Shown here piece by piece: positions 9,128 through 18,217 of a stretch of 39,981 nucleotides of DNA (position 1 is the first letter of the stretch; each line of letters begins with the position of its first letter). This stretch comes from an uncultured Prevotellaceae bacterium (GTDB lineage: Bacteria > Bacteroidota > Bacteroidia > Bacteroidales > Bacteroidaceae). Made by a program: the position numbers and the translations under genes. The notes below the pieces were generated by a model, which searched no databases, was not told the origin of the DNA, and saw nothing but the letters and a program-made list of their open reading frames with translations. The stretch is taken from the NCBI GenBank assembly GCA_947167835.1, contig CAMVJO010000006.1:1-39981 (forward strand), written 5' to 3'.

Positions 9128-9190
9128 CCAAACAAGGGGAAAACACCCTTTTTATAAGTATAAAAAGCAAATATCTATCGCAAGAATTCA

Positions 9191-11542
9191 ATGATAAACA
9201 AAATTGTCAAATGGCTTTGGATTGCTTTTGCAACGGTAATCCTGGTGATATTCCTTGGCATCATAGGTATCGAAACAGGCATCATAGGTTATATGCCGGA
9301 TTTCGATGAATTGCAAAGTCCTATCAGCCGATATGCCTCGCAGATACTCTCTGCAGACGGAAAACTGATGGGAACATGGTCGAGAAATGAGAATCGTGTA
9401 TTCGTGGGCTACGATAGCATATCTTCACACGTGATTGACGCGCTGATAGCCACAGAGGATTCGCGTTTCATGGAACATTCCGGCATTGATGCGCGTGCTG
9501 TGGGACGTGCTGTAGTGAAACGCGGAATGTTCAGGCAGAAAGAAGCCGGAGGTGGTAGTACTATTACCCAGCAATTGGCAAAACAACTCTATTCGCAAAC
9601 GGCTCATTCCACTATGGAGCGACTCATGCAGAAACCCATAGAATGGATTATCGCAGTAGAGTTGGAACGACGATACACCAAAGAGGAAATCATCACGCTC
9701 TACCTCAACTACTTCGATTTCCTGCACAATGCTGTGGGTATCAAGACGGCTGCCAACGTTTATTTCAACAAACATCCTAAAGACCTCACCCTGACAGAGG
9801 CTGCAACGCTTGTCGGGATGTGTAAGAATCCTGCATACTTCAATCCCGTAAGATTTCCTGAACGCTCTACCGAACGCCGCAACGTGGTGTTGCAGCAAAT
9901 GGTAAAGGCTGGCGTACTGACAGACAGCGAGTTTGAAACAGAAAAGAGCAAGCCTTTGGCTCTGAATTTCCATCGCCTGGATCACAAAGATGGTATCGCA
10001 CCCTATCTGCGCGAATACCTGCGTCGCATTATGATGGCAGAGAAACCCAAGCGCGACAACTATGCCACATGGCAGGATCAGGAGTTCTATCAGGATTCCC
10101 TGGCTTGGGAAAACGATCCGCTCTATGGCTGGTGTAATAAGAACAGGAAACGCAATGGCGACAACTACGACATTTATACCGATGGCCTGAAAGTCTATAC
10201 AACCATCGACTCGCGTATGCAACGCTATGCCGAAGATGCCGTACGCAAGCAGTTGCAGACCGTATTGCAACCCGCATTCATGGCACAGAAGAAGTCGCAA
10301 CCCGCATTCCCCTATACCGGCAGTCTTTCCAAAGAACAGCAACAAGGCATCATACAACGCGCCATAAGGCAAAGCGACCGTTACAGATTGATGAAATCGG
10401 AAGGTGCTACAGACGCGGAAATCAATGAAGCCTTCCGCCAGAAAGTTCCTATGACGGTATTCTCCTACAATGGCGACATAGATACCACGATGACACCGCT
10501 CGATTCCATACTCTATTACAAGTCGTTCATGCGTGCCGCGATGCTATCTATCGAACCGCAGACAGGATATGTCAAGGCATACGTCGGAGGTCCCGATTTC
10601 AAATACTTCCAATACGACATGGCAATGGTAGGTCGTCGTCAGGTAGGCTCTACCTGCAAACCCTTTGTCTATGCTATGGCTATGGAGGACGGATATACTC
10701 CCAACGATGTCATTCAAAACGTGCAACGTACTTACGGCAACTGGAGTCCACGCAATGGCAGTCATGCACGCTATGGCGAAAACGTTACCCTGAAGTGGGG
10801 ACTTTCGCAATCCAACAACTGGATTACAGCAGAGGTGATGCACAGAGCCGATCCCACAGGCGAACGCTTAGTGAAACTCCTACAGAATGGTTTCGGAGTA
10901 GCCAACCACAAACTTGATCCCTCAATCGTCCTTTGCCTTGGAGCAGGAGAAATCTCCGTCAAGGAAATGGCAAGTGCATATACAGCTTTCGTAAATAAAG
11001 GCATACGCACAGCCCCGATACTGGTAACGAAGATTGAAGACAGCGAGGGAAATATCATTACCGAGTTCAGTTCTAAGGTGAACGAAGTCATCAGCGAAAT
11101 GAGTTCCTACGAAATGCTCGAAATGTTGCAAGCCGTAGTCGATCACGGCACCGGTGGACGCCTGCGCTACAGATACAGTCTCAATGGTCCGATAGCAGGT
11201 AAGACAGGTACTACGAACCGAAACTCCGATGGATGGTTCGTTGGTCTTGTTCCGCGTCTCGTTACAGCTTGCTGGGTGGGAGGCGAAGATCGTGACATCC
11301 ACTTTGCCACAACGAGCATGGGACAGGGAGCAGCCTCGGCACTTCCCATCTGGGCTGCCTATATGAAGAAAGTATATGCCGACCCGCGCCTGAACTATTC
11401 CGAGAATGAGCCTTTCCCCTACCCCGAAGACTACACCACACCTAAAGCCTCTGCCATTAGCGAGGGTGGAGACGAAGGTGAAGGCGACTATGGCAATGAT
11501 GCCAACAGCGATAATTCTTCAAGAGCCGACCTCTTCGACTGA
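9191..11542 (+). CDS. mrcA: Penicillin-binding protein 1A (bifunctional transglycosylase/transpeptidase)
   Basis: Class A PBP that polymerises glycan strands and cross-links peptides in the periplasm. An N-terminal membrane anchor (residues ~8-30) is followed by a GT51 transglycosylase domain with catalytic Glu89 in ATEDSRFMEHSG, the GGGSTITQQLAKQL motif and RRYTKEEIITLYLN. The transpeptidase domain has Ser487 in STCK, SNN at 541-543 and KTGT starting at Lys671. The C-terminus is an acidic, Gly/Ser-rich tail. Its 783 aa is normal for the family. It begins a plus-strand run with kdsB and the MORN gene. The symbol is by family analogy. Confidence 0.94.
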   Translation: MINKIVKWLWIAFATVILVIFLGIIGIETGIIGYMPDFDELQSPISRYASQILSADGKLMGTWSRNENRVFVGYDSISSHVIDALIATEDSRFMEHSGIDARAVGRAVVKRGMFRQKEAGGGSTITQQLAKQLYSQTAHSTMERLMQKPIEWIIAVELERRYTKEEIITLYLNYFDFLHNAVGIKTAANVYFNKHPKDLTLTEAATLVGMCKNPAYFNPVRFPERSTERRNVVLQQMVKAGVLTDSEFETEKSKPLALNFHRLDHKDGIAPYLREYLRRIMMAEKPKRDNYATWQDQEFYQDSLAWENDPLYGWCNKNRKRNGDNYDIYTDGLKVYTTIDSRMQRYAEDAVRKQLQTVLQPAFMAQKKSQPAFPYTGSLSKEQQQGIIQRAIRQSDRYRLMKSEGATDAEINEAFRQKVPMTVFSYNGDIDTTMTPLDSILYYKSFMRAAMLSIEPQTGYVKAYVGGPDFKYFQYDMAMVGRRQVGSTCKPFVYAMAMEDGYTPNDVIQNVQRTYGNWSPRNGSHARYGENVTLKWGLSQSNNWITAEVMHRADPTGERLVKLLQNGFGVANHKLDPSIVLCLGAGEISVKEMASAYTAFVNKGIRTAPILVTKIEDSEGNIITEFSSKVNEVISEMSSYEMLEMLQAVVDHGTGGRLRYRYSLNGPIAGKTGTTNRNSDGWFVGLVPRLVTACWVGGEDRDIHFATTSMGQGAASALPIWAAYMKKVYADPRLNYSENEPFPYPEDYTTPKASAISEGGDEGEGDYGNDANSDNSSRADLFD

Positions 11543-11592
11543 AAAACTACTATTCCCAAGAGAATATTAACGATACCTCATAATAAAAGAAT

Positions 11593-12372
11593 ATGCCTAC
11601 ATATAAATACATAGCTATCATTCCGGCAAGATACGCTTCCACACGTTTTCCCGCAAAACCTCTCGCCTTATTGGGAGGTAAACCCATTATACAGCACGTC
11701 TTTGAACGCACCGCAACAGCATTCGACTACACCTATGTTGCTACCGACGACGAGCGCATAGAGAAAGCCGTGCTCTCCTTTGGCGGAAATGTCATAATGA
11801 CAGGCACACACCATCGTAGCGGAACAGACCGTTGCTACGAAGCCTATCAGAAGATTGTGGAAAAGCATCATATTACAGATTCGGTAGTAGTGGTGAACGT
11901 GCAAGGCGATGAACCCTTTATTGACGCCACACAGTTGCAGACAATCAAGAGTATATTCACCGAAGACCCGAATACACAGATTGCCACACTGGTAAAACCC
12001 TATCCAAAGGACGCAACATTTGAAGCCATCAGCAATCCCAACAGTCCGAAGGTAATCGTGTCGAAACAAAACGAAGCACTCTACTTCAGCCGCTCCGTCA
12101 TACCCTATCTCAGGGGAGTTGAAAAAGAGGAATGGGCTTCGCATCACACATACTTCAAACATATAGGACTTTATGCCTATCGAGCTGATATTCTGAAAGA
12201 AATAACATCGCTTTCTCCGTCATTACTCGAGACTTCCGAATCGTTAGAACAACTCCGCTGGCTGGATAACGGTTATCATATTAAAGTTGGACAGACCGAT
12301 GTTGAAACTATCGGAATCGACACGCCCGAAGACTTGGAACGCGCACAGGAATATTTTCAAAAGCTGCAATAA
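11593..12372 (+). CDS. kdsB: 3-deoxy-manno-octulosonate cytidylyltransferase (CMP-Kdo synthetase)
   Basis: Cytoplasmic enzyme that activates Kdo with CTP to give CMP-Kdo for the inner core of lipopolysaccharide. The nucleotide-binding start IPARYASTRFPAKPLA is diagnostic. VQGDEPFI (metal and sugar binding) and the C-terminal GIDTPEDLERAQ motif are also present. Length 259 aa fits. It lies 50 bases after the PBP gene and 12 before the MORN gene, a compact envelope cluster. Confidence 0.95.
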   Translation: MPTYKYIAIIPARYASTRFPAKPLALLGGKPIIQHVFERTATAFDYTYVATDDERIEKAVLSFGGNVIMTGTHHRSGTDRCYEAYQKIVEKHHITDSVVVVNVQGDEPFIDATQLQTIKSIFTEDPNTQIATLVKPYPKDATFEAISNPNSPKVIVSKQNEALYFSRSVIPYLRGVEKEEWASHHTYFKHIGLYAYRADILKEITSLSPSLLETSESLEQLRWLDNGYHIKVGQTDVETIGIDTPEDLERAQEYFQKLQ

Positions 12373-12384
12373 AATCAGAAAATA

Positions 12385-13503
12385 ATGAAGAATAAAACCA
12401 CATACATATTCATCCTGCTCTTTACCCTCACGAGCATTAGCCTCAATGCACAGAAACTCACAGTAGGCACCTACATTCTCAAAGACGGAGGCGTATATAC
12501 CGGCGAACTCTCCTCAGGAAAACCTCATGGAAAAGGCAAAGCCACATGGTCAAACGGAAACTCCTATGAGGGCGAGTTTGTAAAAGGACATCGCGAAGGT
12601 AACGGAACGATGATTTATGCCAATGGCGAGAAATACGAAGGTCAGTGGTTTCAGGATATGCAACATGGGCGCGGTACTTATCACGCTCTCAACAACAATC
12701 GTTACGAAGGCCTCTGGTATAAAGGAGAGAAAGAAGGAATGGGCATTATGTATTACTACAACGGCGACCGTTACGAGGGTAATTGGAAGAAAAACAAACG
12801 AACCGGCAAGGGTTCTTACTTTTTCAACAAGAGTGGTGCCTTTTACAAAGGGAACTGGAATAACGACATGAAGGAAGGACATGGTATCTTCGACTGGGGA
12901 GACGGTTCCAAATACGAAGGCCAATGGCACGAGAACGTTCGTAGCGGTAAAGGCACTTATACCTACTCCGATGGCGATGTGTATATAGGTTTCTGGAAGA
13001 ACGACATACAAGACGGCAAGGGAACATATCGTTTCAGGAATGGCGACGTATATGAAGGTGACTACTTGATAGGCGAGCGCACAGGCAACGGCATCTTCAC
13101 CTTTGCCAATGGCGATAAATACACAGGACGCTTCTTTAAGGGCGAACAAAGTGGCGAAGGTACTTTCATCTGGAAGAATGGCGCCTCGTATAAAGGCACT
13201 TGGAAGGAAAACAAACGCGAAGGTCAAGGTACCTATAAATGGAAAAATGGCGATACCTACACCGGCAGTTGGAAAGACAATCTGATGTCAGGACAGGGCG
13301 CTATGTATTATGCAGACGGAAGCAAATTCAAAGGACAATTTGAAGAAGGCAAGAAGAACGGCAACGGAATAGAGATCACTTCTGACGGTACACGCTATGA
13401 AGGTACTTGGAGCAACGATATGAAAAACGGTAAATTCGTTGTTTACGACCGTAACGGAAACGTTCAGAAAAAGTGCGAGTTCGTAAATAACAAAGAGAAA
13501 TAG
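12385..13503 (+). CDS. Exported MORN-repeat protein
   Basis: A signal peptide (residues 1-22, ending near LNAQ) is followed by about 14 consecutive MORN units of 23 residues, each of the pattern YEGxWxxxxxxGxGxxxxxxGxx. The repeats fill nearly the whole protein and form an extended beta-sheet rod. Phospholipid or protein binding is often proposed for MORN arrays, but no catalytic domain is present to suggest a specific role here. It is tightly packed behind kdsB (12 bases), which hints at an envelope function. Confidence 0.88.
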   Translation: MKNKTTYIFILLFTLTSISLNAQKLTVGTYILKDGGVYTGELSSGKPHGKGKATWSNGNSYEGEFVKGHREGNGTMIYANGEKYEGQWFQDMQHGRGTYHALNNNRYEGLWYKGEKEGMGIMYYYNGDRYEGNWKKNKRTGKGSYFFNKSGAFYKGNWNNDMKEGHGIFDWGDGSKYEGQWHENVRSGKGTYTYSDGDVYIGFWKNDIQDGKGTYRFRNGDVYEGDYLIGERTGNGIFTFANGDKYTGRFFKGEQSGEGTFIWKNGASYKGTWKENKREGQGTYKWKNGDTYTGSWKDNLMSGQGAMYYADGSKFKGQFEEGKKNGNGIEITSDGTRYEGTWSNDMKNGKFVVYDRNGNVQKKCEFVNNKEK

Positions 13504-13578
13504 ATTCACGATAGGAACATTCGACCTACATCTGTTTTCGATACGATAAAAGACTTTTAATCTAAAACAATATACACC

Positions 13579-15603
13579 ATGAAAAACACCGCTAAAACTC
13601 AACTCACCATTCTGAAAAATGACGAATGGTTGCGTCCTTTTGCTCCGGCTATTGAAGGACGACACCAACGAGTAGCAGACAAGATTCAGCAACTCACACG
13701 TGGCAAGAAGACGTTAGCAGACTTTGCCGACGGCCACCTCTACTTTGGCCTGCACAAGATGTCCCGCGAATGGGTTTTACGCGAATGGGCTCCCAATGCT
13801 ACGGACATTTACCTGATCGGTACGTTCAATGACTGGAAGGAAACCGAAGAATATCGCTTCAAGCGCGTTCCAGGTACGGGTAATTGGGAAATTCGCCTGC
13901 CGCTGAGCAAGCTTCATCATCAGGATCTGTACAAGATGAGCGTACATTGGAACGGCGGACAGGGAGAACGCATTCCCGCATGGTGTCGCCGTGTGGTACA
14001 GGACGATGTCACCAAGATATTCTCGGCACAGGTATGGGCTCCTGCCAAACCTTACGAAATGAAGAAGAAAAACTTCCGTCCTTCCAAAAATCCTTTGCTC
14101 ATATATGAGGCACACGTAGGTATGGGACAGGACAAAGAAGCCGTAGGTACTTATAATGAATTCCGCGAAAACGTTCTCCCGCGTGTTGTTGCCGATGGCT
14201 ACAACTGTTTGCAGCTTATGGCCATTCAAGAGCATCCTTATTACGGAAGTTTCGGCTATCATGTCAGCAATTTCTTTGCACCCAGCAGTCGTTTCGGTAC
14301 GCCTGACGAATTAAAGCAGCTTATAGACGAAGCACACGCCGAAGGACTGGCCGTTATCATGGACCTCGTACATAGTCATGCTGTAAAGAACGAACTTGAA
14401 GGCTTAGGAAACCTTTGTGGCGACCCTTGTCAGTATTTCTGTTCGGGCGACCGTCGTGAACATCCGGCTTGGGACAGCCTTTGCTTCGACTATGGCAAAA
14501 ATGAAGTGATACACTTCCTGCTTTCCAACTGCAAATACTGGCTTCAGGAGTTCGGCTTTGATGGTTTCCGCTTCGATGGCGTAACATCCATGATGTATTA
14601 CAGCCACGGATTGGGACAAGTCTTCGGAGGCTATGGCGACTACTACAACGGTTCGCAGGATGACGATGCTATTTGCTATCTCACCTTGGCTAACACCTTG
14701 ATACACGAAGTAAAGCCCGAAGCCATCACCATTGCCGAGGAGGTGAGCGGAATGCCTGGCTTGGCACTTCCTTATAAAGACGGCGGAATAGGTTTTGACT
14801 ACCGTCTGGCCATGAATATCCCCGACTACTGGATTAAGACTATCAAGGAACAGCCCGACGAATACTGGAAACCCAGCAGCATCTTCTGGGAACTCACCAA
14901 CCGTCGCGAAGGAGAGAAGAATATCAGCTATTGCGAGAGCCACGACCAGGCACTTGTTGGCGATAAGACCATCATCTTCCGCCTGATAGACGCCGATATG
15001 TATTGGCACTTCAAGAAAGGAGACGAAAACGAAATGGCACGTCGCGGTATAGCCTTGCATAAGATGATTCGCCTTGTCACAGCCTCCACTATGAACGGTG
15101 GCTATCTGAACTTTATGGGTAATGAATTCGGTCATCCCGAATGGATAGACTTCCCACGCGAAGGAAATGGATGGAGCCACAAATATGCACGACGCCAATG
15201 GAATCTTATGGACAACAAAGAGCTGTGCTATCACTATCTTGGCGACTTCGACCGCGATATGCTTTCCGTAATCAAGAGCGAACGTATGTTCCAAAAGAAG
15301 AAAGTGGTAGAAATCTGGCATAACGACGACGATCAGATTCTGGCCTTCACACGAGGCCACCTGCTCTTCGTCTTCAACTTCAGTCCTACTCGCAGTTATA
15401 CCGACTACGGCTTTATGCTTCCTCACGGCACCTACCACGTTGTGCTCAATACGGATGCCAAAGCATACGGCGGCTTCGGATTTGCCGACGACTCCGTTCC
15501 CCATTTCACCAACTACGACCCACTGCTTGAGCGCGACGGCAAAGGTTGGCTCAAACTATACCTACCCGCTCGTTCCGCAGTCGTTTTGAGAAAAGAGGAA
15601 TAG
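13579..15603 (+). CDS. glgB: 1,4-alpha-glucan (glycogen) branching enzyme, GH13_8 type
   Basis: Introduces alpha-1,6 branches in glycogen. An N-terminal CBM48 region (~60-150, with GTFNDWKE) precedes the GH13 catalytic barrel. The nucleophile is Asp333 (GFRFDGV), the acid/base Glu387 (TIAEEVSG) and the transition-state Asp is Asp456 (CESHDQALVG). The C-terminal beta domain ends in ARSAVVLRKEE. At 674 aa and with the YYSHG motif it resembles the eukaryote-like GH13_8 subgroup common in Bacteroidetes rather than the E. coli GH13_9 form. No other glycogen genes are adjacent. Confidence 0.95.
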   Translation: MKNTAKTQLTILKNDEWLRPFAPAIEGRHQRVADKIQQLTRGKKTLADFADGHLYFGLHKMSREWVLREWAPNATDIYLIGTFNDWKETEEYRFKRVPGTGNWEIRLPLSKLHHQDLYKMSVHWNGGQGERIPAWCRRVVQDDVTKIFSAQVWAPAKPYEMKKKNFRPSKNPLLIYEAHVGMGQDKEAVGTYNEFRENVLPRVVADGYNCLQLMAIQEHPYYGSFGYHVSNFFAPSSRFGTPDELKQLIDEAHAEGLAVIMDLVHSHAVKNELEGLGNLCGDPCQYFCSGDRREHPAWDSLCFDYGKNEVIHFLLSNCKYWLQEFGFDGFRFDGVTSMMYYSHGLGQVFGGYGDYYNGSQDDDAICYLTLANTLIHEVKPEAITIAEEVSGMPGLALPYKDGGIGFDYRLAMNIPDYWIKTIKEQPDEYWKPSSIFWELTNRREGEKNISYCESHDQALVGDKTIIFRLIDADMYWHFKKGDENEMARRGIALHKMIRLVTASTMNGGYLNFMGNEFGHPEWIDFPREGNGWSHKYARRQWNLMDNKELCYHYLGDFDRDMLSVIKSERMFQKKKVVEIWHNDDDQILAFTRGHLLFVFNFSPTRSYTDYGFMLPHGTYHVVLNTDAKAYGGFGFADDSVPHFTNYDPLLERDGKGWLKLYLPARSAVVLRKEE

Positions 15604-15699
15604 TCTTTCTTTTTGGGAAAACGAATTGACAACCATTTGTCAAGGATAACCACCACTTCTTATTATAATATATACACTCCTTATTAATATATATAGAAG

Positions 15700-16308
15700 A
15701 TGTTCTCAGGAATCGTAGAATCAATGGCCGAAGTTATTGGCATAGAGCACGAATTGGACAACGTACACTTCACACTCACCTGTCCTTTCGTTAGCGAACT
15801 GCATATAGACCAAAGTGTTGCGCATAATGGCGTGTGTCTTACCGTGACTTCTTGCGATGGCGCGAAATATACCACCACCGCCATGCGCGAAACACTGGAG
15901 CGTACCAATCTTGGGCAACTTAAAGTGGGCGATAAGGTAAATGTAGAGCGCTCTATGCTTATGAACGGACGCTTGGACGGACATATCGTGCAAGGCCATG
16001 TAGATACCACCGCTGTATGCACAGACAAACAGGATGCCAACGGCAGTTATACCTACACGTTCCGTTATCAAGCCGACAAAGAATTAGTAAGGCGCGGTTA
16101 TTTCACCGTTGATAAGGGCAGCGTTACCGTTAATGGCGTCAGCCTTACCGTTTGCAACCCCACAGAAGACACTTTTCAGGTAAACATCATCCCCTACACC
16201 TACGAGAATACCAACTTCAAGGCGATAGTTCCCGGGAGCGTAGTCAATCTGGAGTTCGACATCCTCGGAAAATACATAGCACGCCTGCAAAGCCTCACTA
16301 CTGAATGA
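15700..16308 (+). CDS. ribE: Riboflavin synthase, alpha subunit
   Basis: Dismutates two 6,7-dimethyl-8-ribityllumazines to riboflavin. The protein starts with the family hallmark MFSGIVES and has two homologous lumazine-binding barrels, ~1-95 and ~96-190, with GHIVQGHVDTT at the junction and VNGVSLTV in the second. Length 202 aa is standard. Its stop overlaps the nth start (ATGA), so the two are translationally coupled. The 96-base leader shows AT-rich palindromes but no FMN riboswitch that I can recognise. Some annotations use ribC for the same gene. Confidence 0.95.
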   Translation: MFSGIVESMAEVIGIEHELDNVHFTLTCPFVSELHIDQSVAHNGVCLTVTSCDGAKYTTTAMRETLERTNLGQLKVGDKVNVERSMLMNGRLDGHIVQGHVDTTAVCTDKQDANGSYTYTFRYQADKELVRRGYFTVDKGSVTVNGVSLTVCNPTEDTFQVNIIPYTYENTNFKAIVPGSVVNLEFDILGKYIARLQSLTTE

Positions 16309-16949
16309 CACTCAAAGAGAGATACGAAAACGTCATAGCCATACTGCAAGAGAAATATGGCTATATGGACACCGAACTGAACTATGACAATCCTTTCCAG
16401 TTGCTCATAGCCACAGTTCTCTCGGCACAATGCACCGACAAGCGCGTCAATGCCGTTACTCCCGAACTCTTCCGCGCCTTCCCTACCCCACAACGCATGG
16501 GTGAAGCACCCGTAGAAGAAATCTTTGAGTATATCAAATCTGTCAGTTATCCCAACAGCAAAGCAGGCTACCTGCAAGGTATTGGGAAGATGCTCTCCCA
16601 ACAATTCGGAGGACAAGTGCCCAGCACCCTCGAAGAACTCACAAAACTCCCTGGCGTAGGGCGCAAGACTGCCAACGTAGTACAAGCCTTCGCCTTTGGG
16701 AAAGAGACACTTGCCGTCGATACCCACGTATTCAGGGTAAGCCATCGTCTCGGCCTTGTTCCTGAACGATGCACCACGCCCCTAAGCGTAGAGAAATACC
16801 TTGTGGCTCATCTTCCTAAAGAACGCATCGCACTCTCCCATAGTTGGATACTCCTCCAGGGGCGCTATGTCTGCAAGTCGCAGAAGCCCCAATGCCAAAA
16901 GTGCGAACTCACGGCATATTGCAAGGCATATTCCAAGCAGAAGTTCTGA
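16305..16949 (+). CDS. nth: Endonuclease III (base-excision DNA glycosylase/AP lyase)
   Basis: Removes oxidised pyrimidines and nicks abasic sites. The helix-hairpin-helix LPGVGRKTANVV carries the catalytic Lys121 and is followed by Asp139 in AVDTHVFRVSHRLG. The C-terminal 4Fe-4S loop has the exact Cys-X6-Cys-X2-Cys-X5-Cys spacing (CKSQKPQCQKCELTAYC). Length 214 aa is typical. The start codon overlaps the riboflavin synthase stop by four bases. Confidence 0.96.
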   Translation: MTLKERYENVIAILQEKYGYMDTELNYDNPFQLLIATVLSAQCTDKRVNAVTPELFRAFPTPQRMGEAPVEEIFEYIKSVSYPNSKAGYLQGIGKMLSQQFGGQVPSTLEELTKLPGVGRKTANVVQAFAFGKETLAVDTHVFRVSHRLGLVPERCTTPLSVEKYLVAHLPKERIALSHSWILLQGRYVCKSQKPQCQKCELTAYCKAYSKQKF

Positions 16950-17211
16950 CTTTTTCTTCCATCCCTTGCTGTTCGCACTACAAACATATCGGGATTGCAA
17001 AAAGGATATAGGCTATACTCTTCTTAACTTATAGTCTCAACGCGAAGAGAATCTATAATAATACACCAAAACAAGCTTTATTTTTGTCTATCCTGCCAAT
17101 AAAACAAATAAAAGCATAAAATATAAACAAAATAGACAAAAAATAAGAGAAAAAACACCATATAATCAAATAATTAAGTATATTTGCAAAAAATATAAAT
17201 AATCAACTCTT

Positions 17212-17273
17212 TAGGGTTGTTCTAAAAAAGGTGTTTTCCAAATTATTATAAACAAATTTTTAGAACATCCCTA
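17212..17273. repeat. 62-bp element bounded by 17-bp inverted repeats
   Basis: TAGGGTTGTTCTAAAAA (17212-17228) and TTTTTAGAACATCCCTA (17257-17273) are inverted copies matching at 16 of 17 positions, around a 28-base AT-rich spacer. It could be a tiny MITE, the leftover of an insertion sequence, or a terminator for upstream plus-strand transcription. Confidence 0.6.
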
Positions 17274-17507
17274 ATGAGTTTGATTAGAGATAGTTTGATC
17301 CCTAATGTGCAACATTAATTTATGAACCGAACACGGATTGCACGGATATAGAATTCTTGATTTTTTATTCTTGTCAAGAATTGATAGAATTTGAGAACTC
17401 TTATTTCGCTTCGTGCATTTACCATGATTTACAGAAACGCCATGAAATGGCAAAGAGATAATAGCCTGGGACACCGCCTTAGGTATGGATTATTCCACCC
17501 AATATGC

Positions 17508-17521
17508 GCCCGGAAACGGGC
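17508..17521. repeat. REP-like palindrome GCCCG-GAAA-CGGGC
   Basis: A perfect 5-bp GC-rich stem with a GAAA tetraloop inside otherwise AT-rich DNA, followed by AAAAGGCG. It resembles the two other GC-rich palindromes at 17862-17903. Confidence 0.5.
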
Positions 17522-17725
17522 AAAAGGCGTAATTCCTCGTACGAATTATAATTAATAATTAGAGGTCAAGAATTTGAGAATTTATAGAATTATGAATTGA
17601 TGAGAATATGTAGAATGGTTGTCCTACGGACAGCAGTGGCGCGAAGCAATAATTCTCTTCTCAATAATTCATAGTAAGTATAATTCTTAAATTCGCTAGA
17701 AATAGATCTTTGTAAAGAAGGGGCG

Positions 17726-17775
17726 TAACTCTTTTGCACCTTCGGAGCGGCATAAATGTATGATGTAATAATAAC
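17726..17775. repeat. 50-bp direct repeat, copy 1
   Basis: The 50 bases beginning TAACTCTTTTGCACCTTCGG and ending GATGTAATAATAAC are repeated exactly at 17810-17859, with a period of 84 bases. The unit includes GCACCTTCGGAGCGGC. It does not code for anything I recognise. Confidence 0.9.
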
Positions 17776-17809
17776 TGAAAGGACAAAAGAATTATGGTGC
17801 TCTCCCATT

Positions 17810-17859
17810 TAACTCTTTTGCACCTTCGGAGCGGCATAAATGTATGATGTAATAATAAC
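17810..17859. repeat. 50-bp direct repeat, copy 2
   Basis: An exact copy of 17726-17775. It is followed at once by the REP-like palindromes of 17862-17903, which copy 1 lacks. Confidence 0.9.
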
Positions 17860-17861
17860 CA

Positions 17862-17903
17862 CAGGGCGTTGCCCTGGGCTATTCTCTTCTGCCCTTTCAG
17901 GGC
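17862..17903. repeat. Pair of REP-like palindromes
   Basis: CAGGGC-gtt-GCCCTG (17862-17876) and GCCCT-ttc-AGGGC (17891-17903) are two adjacent GC-rich hairpins, arranged like a bipartite REP/BIME unit. Such units are the usual substrates of RAYT transposases, one of which lies about 9 kb to the left. The link is inference. Confidence 0.6.
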
Positions 17904-17985
17904 GTAAATATTCTGACAATAATTCTCACGCTCAAACTTGTTATCATCGCGTGGAGACTATAAATAAAACCCAATATAATACAGC

Positions 17986-18027
17986 AACAGCAGCTATACA
18001 CTCCTTATAAAGCATATAGCTGCTGTT
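17986..18027 (-). terminator. Hairpin terminator downstream of the small peptide gene
   Basis: AACAGCAGCTATA (17986-17998) and TATAGCTGCTGTT (18015-18027) form a perfect 13-bp stem with a 16-base loop. It sits 21 bases past the stop of the minus-strand peptide gene. The T-run after it on the minus strand is modest. Confidence 0.65.
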
Positions 18028-18048
18028 TGCATTATTCATTTATCGGAT

Positions 18049-18204
18049 TTAATAATCCTCTTCTTCTTCGTCCCACATGCGGCGGCGAGTGAGGACTACA
18101 TTATCATCTGCACCTGTACTATGCTCTCCCAGGGAAAGTGCAAAGATTTGTGATGGCTGCAAGAAGATTACGTTTGCAGTTGGTGTTTGATATATCTTTT
18201 TCAT
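18049..18204 (-). CDS. Small lineage-typical peptide (51 aa), function unknown
   Basis: I chose the internal ATG at 18204, which gives MKKIYQTPTANVIFLQ and has GGAGGA seven bases upstream; the tracked ORF extends further without reason. The protein is 51 aa, with a basic start, a hydrophobic-to-neutral middle (PSQIFALSLG) and a very acidic end (WDEEEEDY). Similar short proteins that begin MKKxYQTP and end acidic are familiar from Prevotella-type genomes, but I know of no function. It lies just downstream of the interrupted secreted-protein gene, on the same strand. Confidence 0.75.
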   Translation of the reverse strand: MKKIYQTPTANVIFLQPSQIFALSLGEHSTGADDNVVLTRRRMWDEEEEDY

Positions 18205-18217
18205 TATTGATTCCTCC

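Larger units (their letters stand above)
8613..9190. other. Gene-free, repeat-bearing intergenic region
   Basis: No gene is seen between the divergently placed transposase and penicillin-binding protein genes. The stretch is AT-rich and holds the GCTCCGAGCTA repeats, the CCCATTAAN inverted/tandem element and a -7 box for the downstream gene, listed separately. A segment at 8693-8711 (CGGAATAATCGGTTTAACG) matches 158-176 with two differences. Confidence 0.7.
16950..17985. other. Kilobase of gene-free, repeat-rich DNA
   Basis: No ORF here has credible coding features. Besides the repeats listed separately it shows AATTCTTGA/TCAAGAATT (17352-17360 / 17374-17382), GCCAT-gaa-ATGGC at 17439-17451, and a stretch around 17325-17346 (ACACGGATTGCACGGAT) resembling scattered Bacteroidetes intergenic repeats. 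The pattern suggests remnants of small mobile elements. Confidence 0.65.

Noticed and set aside
12550-13227. Long antisense ORFs across the MORN gene
   Set aside because: They are by-products of the repetitive MORN codons in other frames.
15604-15699. FMN riboswitch before riboflavin synthase
   Set aside because: The leader is AT-rich and only 96 bases; none of the conserved RFN segments could be seen.
17726-17903. CRISPR array
   Set aside because: There are only two repeat copies of 50 bases, no third unit and no cas genes.
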